From: Hermatobates lingyangjiaoensis
Taxonomy: Eukaryota; Arthropoda; Insecta; Hemiptera; Hermatobatidae
Direction of reading: 5' to 3'
NCBI GenBank assembly: GCA_026182355.1
Contig: JAPFBL010000068.1
Coordinates: 2,745,001 to 2,809,000, forward strand
DNA: 64,000 nucleotides
Below are positions 12,978 to 20,240 of the stretch, one piece after another. Position 1 is the first letter of the stretch. Every line of letters starts with the position of its first letter. The notes beneath the pieces are model-generated. The model did not search any database and was not told where the DNA came from. It saw nothing but the letters and a program-made list of their open reading frames with translations. The translations under genes were made by a program, and so were the position numbers.

Positions 12978-13056
12978 TTACTTGGACTCAGTGTCCAGCC
13001 TTTGCATTCTTTGGCTAATATTAGGATGTCTACCTGGAATTGTGCCAGGGCTACCT
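12978..13056 (+). repeat. Dispersed repeat segment, inverted partner at 13594-13672
   Basis: This 79-bp segment contains GGACTCAGTGTC, TTGGCTAATATTAGGATG and TCTACCTGGAATTG. It matches the reverse complement of 13594-13672 with few mismatches. In the partner it joins directly to the family-B hammerhead-like repeat, so it probably represents an inner part of that element. Confidence 0.7.
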
Positions 13057-13120
13057 GATTATGGTAATGCTAATTCTTTTGCACTTCTTGTATTACATTT
13101 TTGAATGCACACAACACACT

Positions 13121-13122
13121 CA

Positions 13123-13159
<37 letters not shown>

Positions 13160-13178
13160 ACACACACACACACACACA

Positions 13179-13213
<35 letters not shown>
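13121..13213. repeat. Compound microsatellite (AC)n then (TA)n
   Basis: About 60 bp of CA repeats with two interruptions is followed by about 30 bp of TA repeats. It sits directly beside the family-A hammerhead-like arms that begin at 13216. Confidence 0.95.
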
Positions 13214-13214
<1 letters not shown>

Positions 13215-13215
13215 A

Positions 13216-13412
13216 CATCAGGAGAGTAGAGATAAGGGCACTATTCTAGCGGCAAGGTTCGCAAGTGCGCAAGTGCATCGCAAGTGGTGTTCCTATATCT
13301 ACTCTCCTGATGACGGTAAACGAAAATTAGAGACTGTAAGTGTGTTCATCCCCTTATTCTGTATCTATAGATTACTGTGAAACCTTTGTTGTCCTTTGTG
13401 GATCGTTTTCCT

Positions 13413-13418
<6 letters not shown>
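13216..13418 (+). repeat. Family-A hammerhead-like repeat with inverted arm and tail
   Basis: A short inverted arm (13216-13236, reading CATCAGGAGAG) faces the full motif at 13303-13335. The tail continues through ATTAGAGACTGTAAGTGTG and TTTGTGGATCGTTTTCCTG to an AAT/TA microsatellite at 13419-13452. The same tail, ending the same way, occurs reversed at 2483-2575. This supports one family whose copies end in simple repeats. Confidence 0.7.
13303..13335 (+). ncRNA. Hammerhead-like motif, family A (degraded hairpin)
   Basis: UCUC, CUGAUGA, an extra C, GGUAAAC, GAAAAUUA and GAGA follow in order. The stem-II hairpin has lost its 3' half (AACC has become AAC with changes). Stem I pairing (UCUC/GAGA) and the AAUU palindrome are intact. 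It is probably an inactive copy. Confidence 0.4.
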
Positions 13419-13443
<25 letters not shown>

Positions 13444-13452
13444 TATATATAC
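13419..13452. repeat. (AAT)n and (TA)n microsatellite
   Basis: About nine AAT units pass into TA repeats. It sits at the tail end of the family-A repeat and at the tail end of the opposing family-B repeat that starts at about 13458. Confidence 0.95.
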
Positions 13453-13457
13453 ATATA

Positions 13458-13672
13458 TAGACTTTAACAAATAGGAAAGAACACAGAAAGTCACTACAGA
13501 ACTCACTTCGCTATTTCGATATCCGTCGTCATCGGGAAGAAGTGCGAAGTACTCGGGTTGAGAAGCAAACTGCTACTCATATAGCAGTACTCAGATAGCC
13601 CTGGGACAATTCCAGGTAGACATCCTAATATTGGCCAAAGAATACAAAGGCTCGACACTGAGTCCTAGTATA
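13458..13672 (-). repeat. Family-B hammerhead-like repeat, minus copy
   Basis: On the minus strand this runs from the inner segment (13594-13672) through the motif at 13505-13543 to the tail ACTACAGAACTCAC-type sequence and then the (TA)n tract. It is a diverged copy of the arms at 13754-14027. The core reads CCGAUGA instead of CUGAUGA. Confidence 0.65.
13505..13543 (-). ncRNA. Hammerhead-like motif, family B (mutated core)
   Basis: On the minus strand CUUC is followed by CCGAUGA, an extra C, the hairpin GACGGAUAUC, GAA and AUA. The U4-to-C change in the core and a changed palindrome make activity unlikely. Confidence 0.3.
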
Positions 13673-13697
13673 TATATACTACTCGACACCAGTGAAT

Positions 13698-13719
13698 ATA
13701 TATATATATATATATACTT
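13698..13719. repeat. (TA)n microsatellite
   Basis: A run of about eleven TA units between two family-B copies. Confidence 0.9.
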
Positions 13720-13796
13720 CGAATAAAATGAAAGGTCCGTGTGGACAATAAACACTTTAACACATAGAAAAGAACACAGAAAGACACTACAGAACT

Positions 13797-13837
13797 CACT
13801 TCGATATTTCGACATCCGTCGTCATCGGGAAGAAGTG
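13797..13837 (-). ncRNA. Hammerhead-like motif, family B (left palindrome arm)
   Basis: On the minus strand CUUC precedes CCGAUGA. An extra C, the hairpin GAC-GGAU-GUC, GAA, the palindrome AUAU, C and GAAG follow. CUUC pairs with GAAG as stem I and AUC fits the NUH rule. The core U4 is C here. Confidence 0.4.
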
Positions 13838-13943
13838 CGAAGTACTCGCGTTGAGAAGCAAACTACTACTCCAGTAGTACTGGATACTATACTCCAGTAG
13901 TATTTACTACAGTAGTAGTTTGCTTCTCAACGCGAGTACTTCG

Positions 13944-13984
13944 CACTTCTTCCCGATGACGACGGATGTCGAAATATCGAAGTG
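13944..13984 (+). ncRNA. Hammerhead-like motif, family B (right palindrome arm)
   Basis: Exact mirror copy of 13797-13837, carrying the same CUUC/GAAG pairing and the same CCGAUGA core change. Confidence 0.4.
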
Positions 13985-14025
13985 AGTTCTGTAGTGTCTT
14001 TCTGTGTTCTTTTCTATGTGTTAAA

Positions 14026-14027
<2 letters not shown>

Positions 14028-14075
<48 letters not shown>
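14028..14075. repeat. (TA)n microsatellite
   Basis: About 24 TA units starting directly at the end of the 117-bp arm. Confidence 0.95.
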
Positions 14076-14076
<1 letters not shown>

Positions 14077-14124
14077 GGAGTACCGCCCTGTCTTCCTGCG
14101 GGACTCTTCGCTCTTCGCTCTTCG

Positions 14125-14162
14125 CACCTCCTGATGACGACGATTGTCGAAATATCGATGTG
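14125..14162 (+). ncRNA. Hammerhead-ribozyme-like motif, family B variant
   Basis: CACCUC (14125-14130) precedes CUGAUGA (14131-14137). An extra C, the hairpin GAC-GAUU-GUC (14139-14148), GAA, the palindrome AUAU (14152-14155), C (14156) and GAUGUG (14157-14162) follow. CACCUC pairs with GAUGUG at five of six positions. All core residues of the hammerhead consensus are present apart from the one-nucleotide insertion. The tail leads to (TA)n at 14209-14229, where the gypsy element inserted. Confidence 0.55.
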
Positions 14163-14225
14163 AGTTATGTCTGTGTCTTTCTGTGTGTTTCCTTCGTTTT
14201 TTAATTTATTATATATATATATATA

Positions 14226-14229
14226 TATA
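14226..14229. repeat. Target-site duplication TATA (left copy)
   Basis: TATA precedes the left LTR and also follows the right LTR at 19370-19373. The insertion lies in a TA microsatellite, so the 4-bp match alone is weak evidence, but it fits gypsy-type integration. Confidence 0.6.
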
Positions 14230-14318
14230 AGTTACGCGTGTCCGGGTAATGAATAGGTTTTTAAAAAAAAGGAATTTAAATAAACTAGCTCGCACGTGAT
14301 TGAAGACAAGAATCGAGT

Positions 14319-14324
14319 TTTATT
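14319..14324 (-). promoter_or_regulatory. Possible LTR poly(A) signal AATAAA
   Basis: AATAAA on the minus strand within the 3' LTR, 16 bp downstream of a TATAAA at 14340-14345. The arrangement fits a compact U3-R boundary. It is inferred from motif match only. Confidence 0.4.
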
Positions 14325-14339
14325 AGTCAGCTCCTTCTG

Positions 14340-14345
14340 TTTATA
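14340..14345 (-). promoter_or_regulatory. Possible LTR TATA box
   Basis: TATAAA on the minus strand in the LTR. The same bases occur in the 5' LTR at 19289-19294, where they could drive the element's transcript toward gag. Confidence 0.35.
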
Positions 14346-14403
14346 GGAGAGGCAATGTTGATACGGACTTCAACCCTCTAGTCTCTCGCGGGCCGGCATT
14401 ACT

Positions 14404-14418
14404 GCCCCCTCCCAGTCC
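14404..14418 (-). other. Polypurine tract of the retrotransposon
   Basis: On the minus strand GGACTGGGAGGGGGC abuts the 3' LTR. This is the position where plus-strand DNA synthesis is primed in LTR elements. Confidence 0.8.
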
Positions 14419-14660
14419 TTATCAACAATGCTCTCCGTACAAGTGTCTGAGTTATATCATAAAATAACAAAACAAAACTTGACTCTAAACATAAGAAATG
14501 AATATAATGTTTTAACATTCAAAAATAAAATGACGTCCACACAAGTAACTGAATTAACATTGTTTATAGAAATTACAAAAATAACAAAAGATGAACTTCT
14601 ATGATTATTTGTACAAAACAAAAATAACAACATTAACAAAGGTAAACACACATAACTACA

Positions 14661-17600
14661 CTATATCGTTCGCACCATTGGTGGGATTTTCCTTCTCACC
14701 CGTCGCAGTTCCTGAAAATGAACTATTTCTTGTTTCAGGGTGTCCGTTCCTATCCTCCATATCTGTGCTCTGTACCGTGGTAACGTTGCGAGTACTTCGT
14801 ATGGCCCTACGTATCTCGGGTCCGATTTCCTTCGCTTCTGCCTATTCAGTTTATATACGAAGTCCCTTTCTTGTATCAACCCTACTGTTTCTTCTGCTTT
14901 CCTTTGATTATATTGCTTGGTCCATCTTTCTTTTGCTGCTTTGACTCTATTATGTAACCTTTGTGGATCCGCTTCCTTTTTCCGCAATTCAAATGGTGTT
15001 GCCTCTGTGGTCGAGTGAATACTACTGTTGTATGCTAGGACCGCTCTGGCCATTGCCACATGACCCTTTATGTTTTTTGCATCAGCCAATAACTGCAAGT
15101 GTTCCGTTAGAGTGTTATGTAGTCTCTCTATTGCTCCGTGGGACCTTGGATGACCCGGTGTACACCAATGGGGGTTTATATTGAATTCTTTTAACAGGGT
15201 TTTTATTTTAACGTTGTTGAACTCTCGCCCTCTGTCCATATAGATCGTTCTCGGGCAGTCAAACGTGGCCAAATACGACAGCAATGCCTCTTCTGTACTT
15301 TCACTTGATTTACTTGTTAGTGGCCATGCTGAGGCTAACTTCGTTAGTCTATCTATTGTTGTTAAATATTTGTTTCCGTCGTATGTAAATATATCAATTT
15401 CTAGCTCCTCAAAGGGTCCCTCGGGCGTCTGACTTTGTAATAATGGAGGTACAAGTGGTACTCTTTCATACTTCCTCCTTTTGCATATTTCACAGTCCTT
15501 TATCACTTGGGCTATCCTCTTGCCCATTTGGAGCCAGTAATGCGACCTCTGTAGATGTTTAAGGGTCTCTGTGACACCACGATGGTTGGTTTTTCCCCTG
15601 TGATAATTTAGGATGACCTCTTTCTGCTGCTCTTCGTCTTCTACCGTTTCTACCTGGTTCTTACAGATTATGAAATGAGCTCCTTGTCTCAGCTCTCTTT
15701 CCTGAATTAGTCGGAGTAGTCTATTTTCAAGTTCTTGTGATTCTATAAAGAAATGGTATACCTTTCCTGGCACTGTTAGTTGGTTTATGACTGTACTTAA
15801 TTGTTCGTTGTTCGCTTTCGTTCCTCCTGTAATAATATTTATTTTTAAGTGGCCATATTTGTGCAATTGGGTGTTTATTATTTCTTCTGTGTCGTCTTTT
15901 ATAATTATTTGATTTCTCTTGTTGTTTATTATATCCTGACTAATCTCAGCTTCCGGTCCATTTCGTTGTTCTTGGTCTTCATCTGCGTCTGGTGTCCAGT
16001 TGGCGAAGAACTCTCGCACGTCCCTGGAGGTACTTGGCTCTCTCGTACTACTTCTCGTAATGACGTTGACGTTTCTGGACAAACAGTCGGCTACTTGATT
16101 ATCAACGCCCTTTACGTGCTGGACCCTGAAGTTGTATGCAGCTATCCTTTCTTTCCACTTTGCTATCCGGGCTGACGTCTCCTTTAAATTCCCGATCCAC
16201 ATTAGGGGCCTATGATCTGTTCTAATAGTGAACTCAGCCGCAAAAAGGTAGGGTCGGAAATGTTCTACAGTCCACACTATGCCTAACATTTCCCTTTCTA
16301 TTGTGCTATACCTTTTTTCTGCTGGTGATAATTTTCTGCTGGCGTAGGCTATTGGTCGCTCTCCCTGGATAGTTTCCTGCATCAAGACTCCCCCGATAGC
16401 TTCTTGACTGGCATCTGTCATTACAATGAATGGTTTGTTTAGGTCAGGAAATTGGAGCAACAGCGGGCCCCGCAACGCCTTCTTACACTGCTCCACTGCT
16501 TCTCTTAGATCTTCTGTTTGTATAAACTTCTTTCCTTTCTTTAAACTGTCCGTCAAGGGGTTCGTGATTGCTGCAAAGTCCTTTACGTACCTTCTATAGA
16601 AACCTATCATACCTAGAAAAGCCCTGATGTCTTTGGGTCCCTTTGGATAGGGTAATCGATCTATTGCTTCAACCTTCTTAGGGTCGGGTCTTACTCCTTC
16701 ACCTGAGATAAGGTGCCCCATAAATCTAACCTCTTTTTGATATAAGCGGGTTTTATCCATCGCTACCTTTAAGCCAAAGTCCCTTATTCTTTTCAGCACC
16801 CTTGTAACATGTTCCTTATGCTCTTCTATTGACTTACTGAACACTATGATGTCATCCATGTAGATTTGCGTAAAGTCTTCTCCCAGTCCTTCAAGCAGTT
16901 CATCCATGAGGCGTTGGAACGTGGAAGGCGCATTCTTTAGGCCAAAGGGCATCCTCAAAAATTCGAAGTGGCCTCTATCGAACGTAAAGGCCGTCTTCTC
17001 GACATCTCTCGGGTGCATCCTAATCTGGTGATACCCGGCCTTGAGGTCGAAGGTACTGAATACAGTTGCTCCTGCCATATGGTCGAGTATGTCTTCTATC
17101 CTTGGCAGAGGGTATCTTTCAAGCTTAGTGTACTTATTTAACTCTCTAAAATCTACTACCAACCGGTATTTAGGGGGTTTACCCTCCTCGACCTTTTTCG
17201 GGACCAGCCAAATAGGGCTCGAAAATTGCGACTTAGACCTCTGTATTATGCCCTGGTCCAGCATTTCCTTTATTTGCTCCTGCATTATCTTTTTCAATTG
17301 GTGTGGGTACCTTCTAGGTTTCACGTAAACAACTGTACCTTCAGGGAGTTCTATTTGGTGTTTGACCCTACCTGTAGCTGATAACCTCTGTCCTTCACTA
17401 TAGAATACTTTTTCAAATTCTTTCATTAATTCACTCACCTGATGTTCTCCTGGTATCACTTTTCCACAGTTTACCGTTATTCTCTTCCCTGGTTTAACTC
17501 TCCCTTCCACGAAGTATTTCCTTTTTCCTAGTTTAATGTCCCACTTCCCTCTTTTACACTCAGGTTTTGCATTGATTCTCTCCAAAAAGTCGCACCCTAG

Positions 17601-17915
17601 AATAACTCCATATTTCTGGGTCTCTAAGTGGGTCACATGCACTTTCATCTCCAAGGTCTCTCCTATTAATTCTCCCATCTCTACCTGTAATTCGCCTACC
17701 AGGCTCTTCCTTCCTGCCATGGTGACCAAGGTGCAGTTGCACGGTGTCAGCCCTGAATAATTGTCCATCCTTTTTGCCACTTCATTGTCCATAATTGTGC
17801 TATCTGACCCTGTATCTACCAAACACTTAGTCTTCCATTTGGGAAAAAAAAATATAGGGAGCTTACCTCTTATGCTATTCCTCTGTTGCTCGCCTATATA
17901 CCTCTCGCCTAACCT
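14661..17915 (-). CDS. pol: Pol polyprotein (protease, RT, RNase H, integrase)
   Basis: An open frame of 1084 codons follows directly, in the same frame, after the gag TGA at 17916-17918. It has no ATG of its own near the front, so expression needs passage of that stop. Counting from a TTG codon at 17822: protease motif VDTGSD at residues 2-7; reverse transcriptase about 170-350 with YMDD at 321-324 and the first Asp in STFDL near 259; RNase H about 460-580 with VMTDAS and RTDHRPL. The integrase zinc site uses His741, His747, Cys777 and Cys780. Its core carries Asp810, Asp863 and Glu899 (DD35E), and a GPY/F-type module sits near 1001-1010. No chromodomain or env follows. Sequence and layout match Metaviridae (Ty3/gypsy). 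Confidence 0.95.
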   Translation of the reverse strand, partial: RLGERYIGEQQRNSIRGKLPIFFFPKWKTKCLVDTGSDSTIMDNEVAKRMDNYSGLTPCNCTLVTMAGRKSLVGELQVEMGELIGETLEMKVHVTHLETQKYGVILGCDFLERINAKPECKRGKWDIKLGKRKYFVEGRVKPGKRITVNCGKVIPGEHQVSELMKEFEKVFYSEGQRLSATGRVKHQIELPEGTVVYVKPRRYPHQLKKIMQEQIKEMLDQGIIQRSKSQFSSPIWLVPKKVEEGKPPKYRLVVDFRELNKYTKLERYPLPRIEDILDHMAGATVFSTFDLKAGYHQIRMHPRDVEKTAFTFDRGHFEFLRMPFGLKNAPSTFQRLMDELLEGLGEDFTQIYMDDIIVFSKSIEEHKEHVTRVLKRIRDFGLKVAMDKTRLYQKEVRFMGHLISGEGVRPDPKKVEAIDRLPYPKGPKDIRAFLGMIGFYRRYVKDFAAITNPLTDSLKKGKKFIQTEDLREAVEQCKKALRGPLLLQFPDLNKPFIVMTDASQEAIGGVLMQETIQGERPIAYASRKLSPAEKRYSTIEREMLGIVWTVEHFRPYLFAAEFTIRTDHRPLMWIGNLKETSARIAKWKERIAAYNFRVQHVKGVDNQVADCLSRNVNVITRSSTREPSTSRDVREFFANWTPDADEDQEQRNGPEAEISQDIINNKRNQIIIKDDTEEIINTQLHKYGHLKINIITGGTKANNEQLSTVINQLTVPGKVYHFFIESQELENRLLRLIQERELRQGAHFIICKNQVETVEDEEQQKEVILNYHRGKTNHRGVTETLKHLQRSHYWLQMGKRIAQVIKDCEICKRRKYERVPLVPPLLQSQTPEGPFEELEIDIFTYDGNKYLTTIDRLTKLASAWPLTSKSSESTEEALLSYLATFDCPRTIYMDRGREFNNVKIKTLLKEFNINPHWCTPGHPRSHGAIERLHNTLTEHLQLLADAKNIKGHVAMARAVLAYNSSIHSTTEATPFELRKKEADPQRLHNRVKAAKERWTKQYNQRKAEETVGLIQERDFVYKLNRQKRRKSDPRYVGPYEVLATLPRYRAQIWRIGTDTLKQEIVHFQELRRVRRKIPPMVRTI

Positions 17916-17918
17916 TCA
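17916..17918 (-). other. In-frame TGA between gag and pol
   Basis: This single stop separates two frames that are otherwise continuous from 19109 to 14661. The context on the minus strand is AAG GAT TGA AGG TTA. It is either a programmed readthrough site or a point mutation in a Gag-Pol fusion frame. Most gypsy-type elements with two frames use frameshifting. Confidence 0.85.
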
Positions 17919-19109
17919 ATCCTTCTTCCTCTTCTCTCGAATAGCGATCCTCCCACCATGAGTCTCTTCCAGTGAAGGCCACTTCCCTCGCTCGTACCAG
18001 CGCTCGTGTCGTTCTATCGATGTCTCTTGCTCCGACCCTGTTGACTCTGATGAGCTCCCGTCCTCTGAAGAGCCTTCCCCTTTTTGTCTTCTCCTGCCCC
18101 ACATCTTCTCCCGCCGGGTTGTGTTAACTTCCATGGGCTCATCTCTTGGTGTTGGTCTATACTGTTTCGTTCGTGGTCTCTCCTTGCGATATAAATACGG
18201 ACACTCTCGCGCGAAGTGACCGAGTTCACCACACTCCCAACATCCTCTTCTTACTGGCTTCTCTCTTCGCGTGTAGCCTCCCACTGCCTCATAGCTGTTC
18301 CTCCTGGCTTGAGATCTTCTCTCTTCAAAACGTCCCCGTGGCTTCCTCTCCTGTGAATACCTCCCTTGTCCTCGATCCTCATAGGCTCTTGCTCTGAATT
18401 GCCTATCCTGAGGTACTCTCCTCCTGGTCACAACTGCCCATCCTCCTTCTGACTTCCCTCTGTATATAACACCGTTATCTTCTCGGTCCATTTCTTCCTC
18501 CCGGATGGCATTAATTGTCTCCTCGAGACTAGTGGGCTTCATGATACGGAGGGCCATTCTCACTCGTTCTGGAGCTGCCTTGAGGAGAATTTCACTGGCT
18601 ATCTCTTCATATATCGTCGTTCTCCATTTCGCTTCTTGACTGTCTGTGCACTTTTCATTTATCTTCATAGTTAATTTCCTTGTCGCATCCCCCAATCTGC
18701 GCCCGAACTCAGCGCAGGTCTCACCATTCTCCTTCCGCATTTCAAAAATTTTTAGCGCACTTCTAGCTACAGGCTTTGCGGCTCCAGCATATCTGTCCTT
18801 AAGGGCTGCTCGCACCGCACTCCACTCCGCACAAAACGTAAGTCCTAACTCCAGCATCACCGTAAGGCTGACCCTGGCGAGGAAGTAGGTCTTGATGTTC
18901 TTGTCTGTAGCTGGGTCTAGTTGAGTTGTGACTAACTGCTCGTTGATGGAGTCCATTCTCTCTATGAACAAGTCCAACTCTCGAGCATCACCCTCGAACC
19001 TCTTTATCGAATCTAATAGGTTCATCAGGTACCCTGCTTTTGCTACTCTCGCTTGTTCTATTTTCACTGCGAGCCTAACATCGGCTCCTGTTGTCTGTTT
19101 ACTCGTCAT
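17916..19109 (-). CDS. gag: Gag (capsid and nucleocapsid) of the retrotransposon
   Basis: Gag forms the particle that packages element RNA. The frame has 397 codons from the ATG at 19107-19109. A GTG at 19128-19130 extends it by seven codons, but ATG is preferred. The leader between the primer site and this start is only about 50 nt. Numbering from the GTG, residues about 95-150 show the capsid-like segment around SAVRAALKDRY and FGRRLGDATRK. A zinc knuckle of the CX2CX4HX4C type uses Cys297, Cys300, His305 and Cys310. Basic Arg-rich stretches lie on both sides of it, and the C-terminal tail is Ser/Glu-rich. It ends at a TGA in frame with pol. Confidence 0.9.
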   Translation of the reverse strand: MTSKQTTGADVRLAVKIEQARVAKAGYLMNLLDSIKRFEGDARELDLFIERMDSINEQLVTTQLDPATDKNIKTYFLARVSLTVMLELGLTFCAEWSAVRAALKDRYAGAAKPVARSALKIFEMRKENGETCAEFGRRLGDATRKLTMKINEKCTDSQEAKWRTTIYEEIASEILLKAAPERVRMALRIMKPTSLEETINAIREEEMDREDNGVIYRGKSEGGWAVVTRRRVPQDRQFRARAYEDRGQGRYSQERKPRGRFEERRSQARRNSYEAVGGYTRREKPVRRGCWECGELGHFARECPYLYRKERPRTKQYRPTPRDEPMEVNTTRREKMWGRRRQKGEGSSEDGSSSESTGSEQETSIERHERWYERGKWPSLEETHGGRIAIREKRKKD

Positions 19110-19159
19110 GTTGGTTTCTACACTGGACACAACACTACACTATTAAACAGTTGGCGAAT

Positions 19160-19179
19160 GATCCCGGGTTTCGGCACCA
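19160..19179 (-). other. Primer-binding site complementary to tRNA-Phe
   Basis: The plus-strand bases 19160-19179 read GATCCCGGGTTTCGGCACCA. This equals the 3' end of eukaryotic tRNA-Phe including CCA, as I recall it. The site overlaps the LTR by one base, as in gypsy-like elements whose LTRs end in ACT. Confidence 0.85.
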
Positions 19180-19369
19180 GTTACGCGTGTCCGGGTAATG
19201 AATAGGTTTTTAAAAAAAAGGAATTTAAATAAACTAGCTCGCACGTGATTAAAGACAAGAATCGAGTTTTATTAGTCAGCTCCTTCTGTTTATAGGAGAG
19301 GCAATGTTGATACGGACTTCAACCCTCTAGTCTCTCGCGGGCCGGCGTCTCTCGCGGGCCGGCATTACT
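19179..19369 (-). repeat. 5' LTR (191 bp) with 17-bp internal duplication
   Basis: Identical to the 3' LTR apart from one substitution at 19251 and an extra 17-bp tandem copy of GTCTCTCGCGGGCCGGC-type sequence near 19330-19362. TATAAA at 19289-19294 and AATAAA at 19268-19273 lie on the minus strand. Confidence 0.95.
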
Positions 19370-19373
19370 TATA

Positions 19374-19510
19374 TATATTGGCTTTGAACGCCAAGCCAGT
19401 CGTTATCAGCCTTTGGAGCGATTCACATCTATTCCCGACGACGAGGACATCGAAATATAGTAGTGAGTTCAGTGATTTCTTTTCTGTGTGTTCTTTTGAA
19501 AATTCTAGTT
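19374..19510 (+). repeat. Degenerate family-B hammerhead-like repeat
   Basis: Sequence flanking the retrotransposon on the right contains CCGACGA at about 19434, GAGGACAUC, GAAAUAUAG and a tail TAGTGAGTTCAGTG resembling family B. It is probably the host-repeat part split from 14230 by the gypsy insertion, or a separate old copy. Confidence 0.4.
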
Positions 19511-19582
19511 TATATTCTTAAACATGTCGACAATTGAAATAAAAAAACTTAAAATTGTCAGCATGTTTAATATTCATTAGTT

Positions 19583-20240
19583 GTGCAATCCATGATTGTG
19601 TGATATTTACTAATACTGGGTAAATGGATAAATGAAACCCTCCACATATAAAAATAAAGCATGTTTTATTCTATGCCTTTCGAACACTTCGTGTTCATCG
19701 TCAGGTAAACTTCTGCAATATAAATTACAAGTTTAATGTTACAAATACAACAGGAATTGTTTACAATGATATGAATAAAATAATGACATACCCAAATAAA
19801 GCAGTAGAGAACCAACCAGAGTCTAGGGTTCAACTGAGGAATTTAGGTCGTGTGAGATAGAGTGGGAAGAGGTAGTTAAAAGATAATGTGACAAAGGAGT
19901 TGGGTATGCTTACAAAAACACTATTATTTACTCTTTAATAGCAAGGCAGAAAACACTGTTTTCGACGAAAGATTCTTTTTATTCTTTTTTTTTAATATAC
20001 ATACATCTTATAGAAATAATTTGAGAAAATTTGGACAGCCCGGAATTAGCTCATTAAGACATGATTATATACATTTAGATTCAAGGCTTTATTTATTTCA
20101 AAAGCTCCAAGTTTGAAATTTCTTTAAATTTGCGGTTAATATGTAATGTGACGATGAACACGAAGTATTTGAAATGCCTAGAATAAAAAAGCTTCTTTTT
20201 TATATATGGAGACTTTGATTTATTCGTTCATCCCAGTATG
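19583..20240. repeat. Family-C foldback (about 660 bp)
   Basis: The left end (TGCAATCC... ATATTTACTAATACTGGG) and motif at 19673-19707 face an inverted partner at 20149-20181 with an end near 20239. The two arms align over about 90 bp, including ATATAAA, the TTCTA..GCATTT segment and the GAACAC/GTGTTC hairpin. The interior is AT-rich with no coding frame. Confidence 0.65.
19673..19707 (-). ncRNA. Hammerhead-like motif, family C
   Basis: On the minus strand CUGACGA, an extra U, the hairpin GAACAC-GAA-GUGUUC, then GAAAGGCAU. The hairpin is perfect, but the palindrome expected for stem III (ACGCGU in other copies) has mutated. Confidence 0.35.

Larger units (their letters stand above)
13754..14027. 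repeat. Perfect 117-bp inverted repeat (family-B head-to-head)
   Basis: Bases 13754-13870 and 13911-14027 are exact reverse complements over 117 bp, separated by a 40-bp spacer that is itself partly palindromic (CCAGTAGTACTGG). Each arm holds one family-B hammerhead-like motif pointing outward, and the right arm runs straight into a (TA)n tract. Small open frames at the two arm ends are identical by descent and not genes. Perfect identity implies a very recent duplication, gene conversion between arms, or an assembly fold artefact. Confidence 0.95.
14230..14403 (-). repeat. 3' LTR (174 bp)
   Basis: It matches 19179-19369 except for one substitution and the absence of a 17-bp tandem duplication. 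In element orientation it starts AGTAATGCC and ends CGCGTAACT. Confidence 0.95.
14230..19369 (-). mobile_element. Complete Ty3/gypsy-type LTR retrotransposon
   Basis: A 5140-bp element in minus orientation. In its own orientation the order is 5' LTR (19179-19369), tRNA-Phe primer site, gag, in-frame TGA, pol (protease, reverse transcriptase, RNase H, integrase), polypurine tract and 3' LTR (14230-14403). The LTRs begin AGT and end ACT, as in Drosophila gypsy-like elements. Aligned LTR bases differ at one site (14302 G against 19251 A), and the 5' LTR has an extra 17 bp, so insertion is recent. Pol has no internal stop, and no env frame follows it. All catalytic motifs are intact, so the copy may still be competent if the gag stop can be passed. 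Confidence 0.95.

Noticed and set aside
13040..13380. Open frames across the CA/TA microsatellite
   Set aside because: Their length comes from His-Thr and Tyr-Ile repeats encoded by the simple repeat.
13591..14163. Two frames starting with the same peptide MSKYRSEF
   Set aside because: They are the two arms of a perfect palindrome, so the identity reflects the inverted repeat and not a protein.
14404..14660. Possible env gene after pol
   Set aside because: Only 257 bp lie between the pol stop and the 3' LTR, with no membrane-protein frame.
14963..17760. Several plus-strand frames inside pol
   Set aside because: They are antisense to the intact pol frame.
18014..19146. Other frames overlapping gag on both strands
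   Set aside because: They lie in alternate frames of gag and lack domains.
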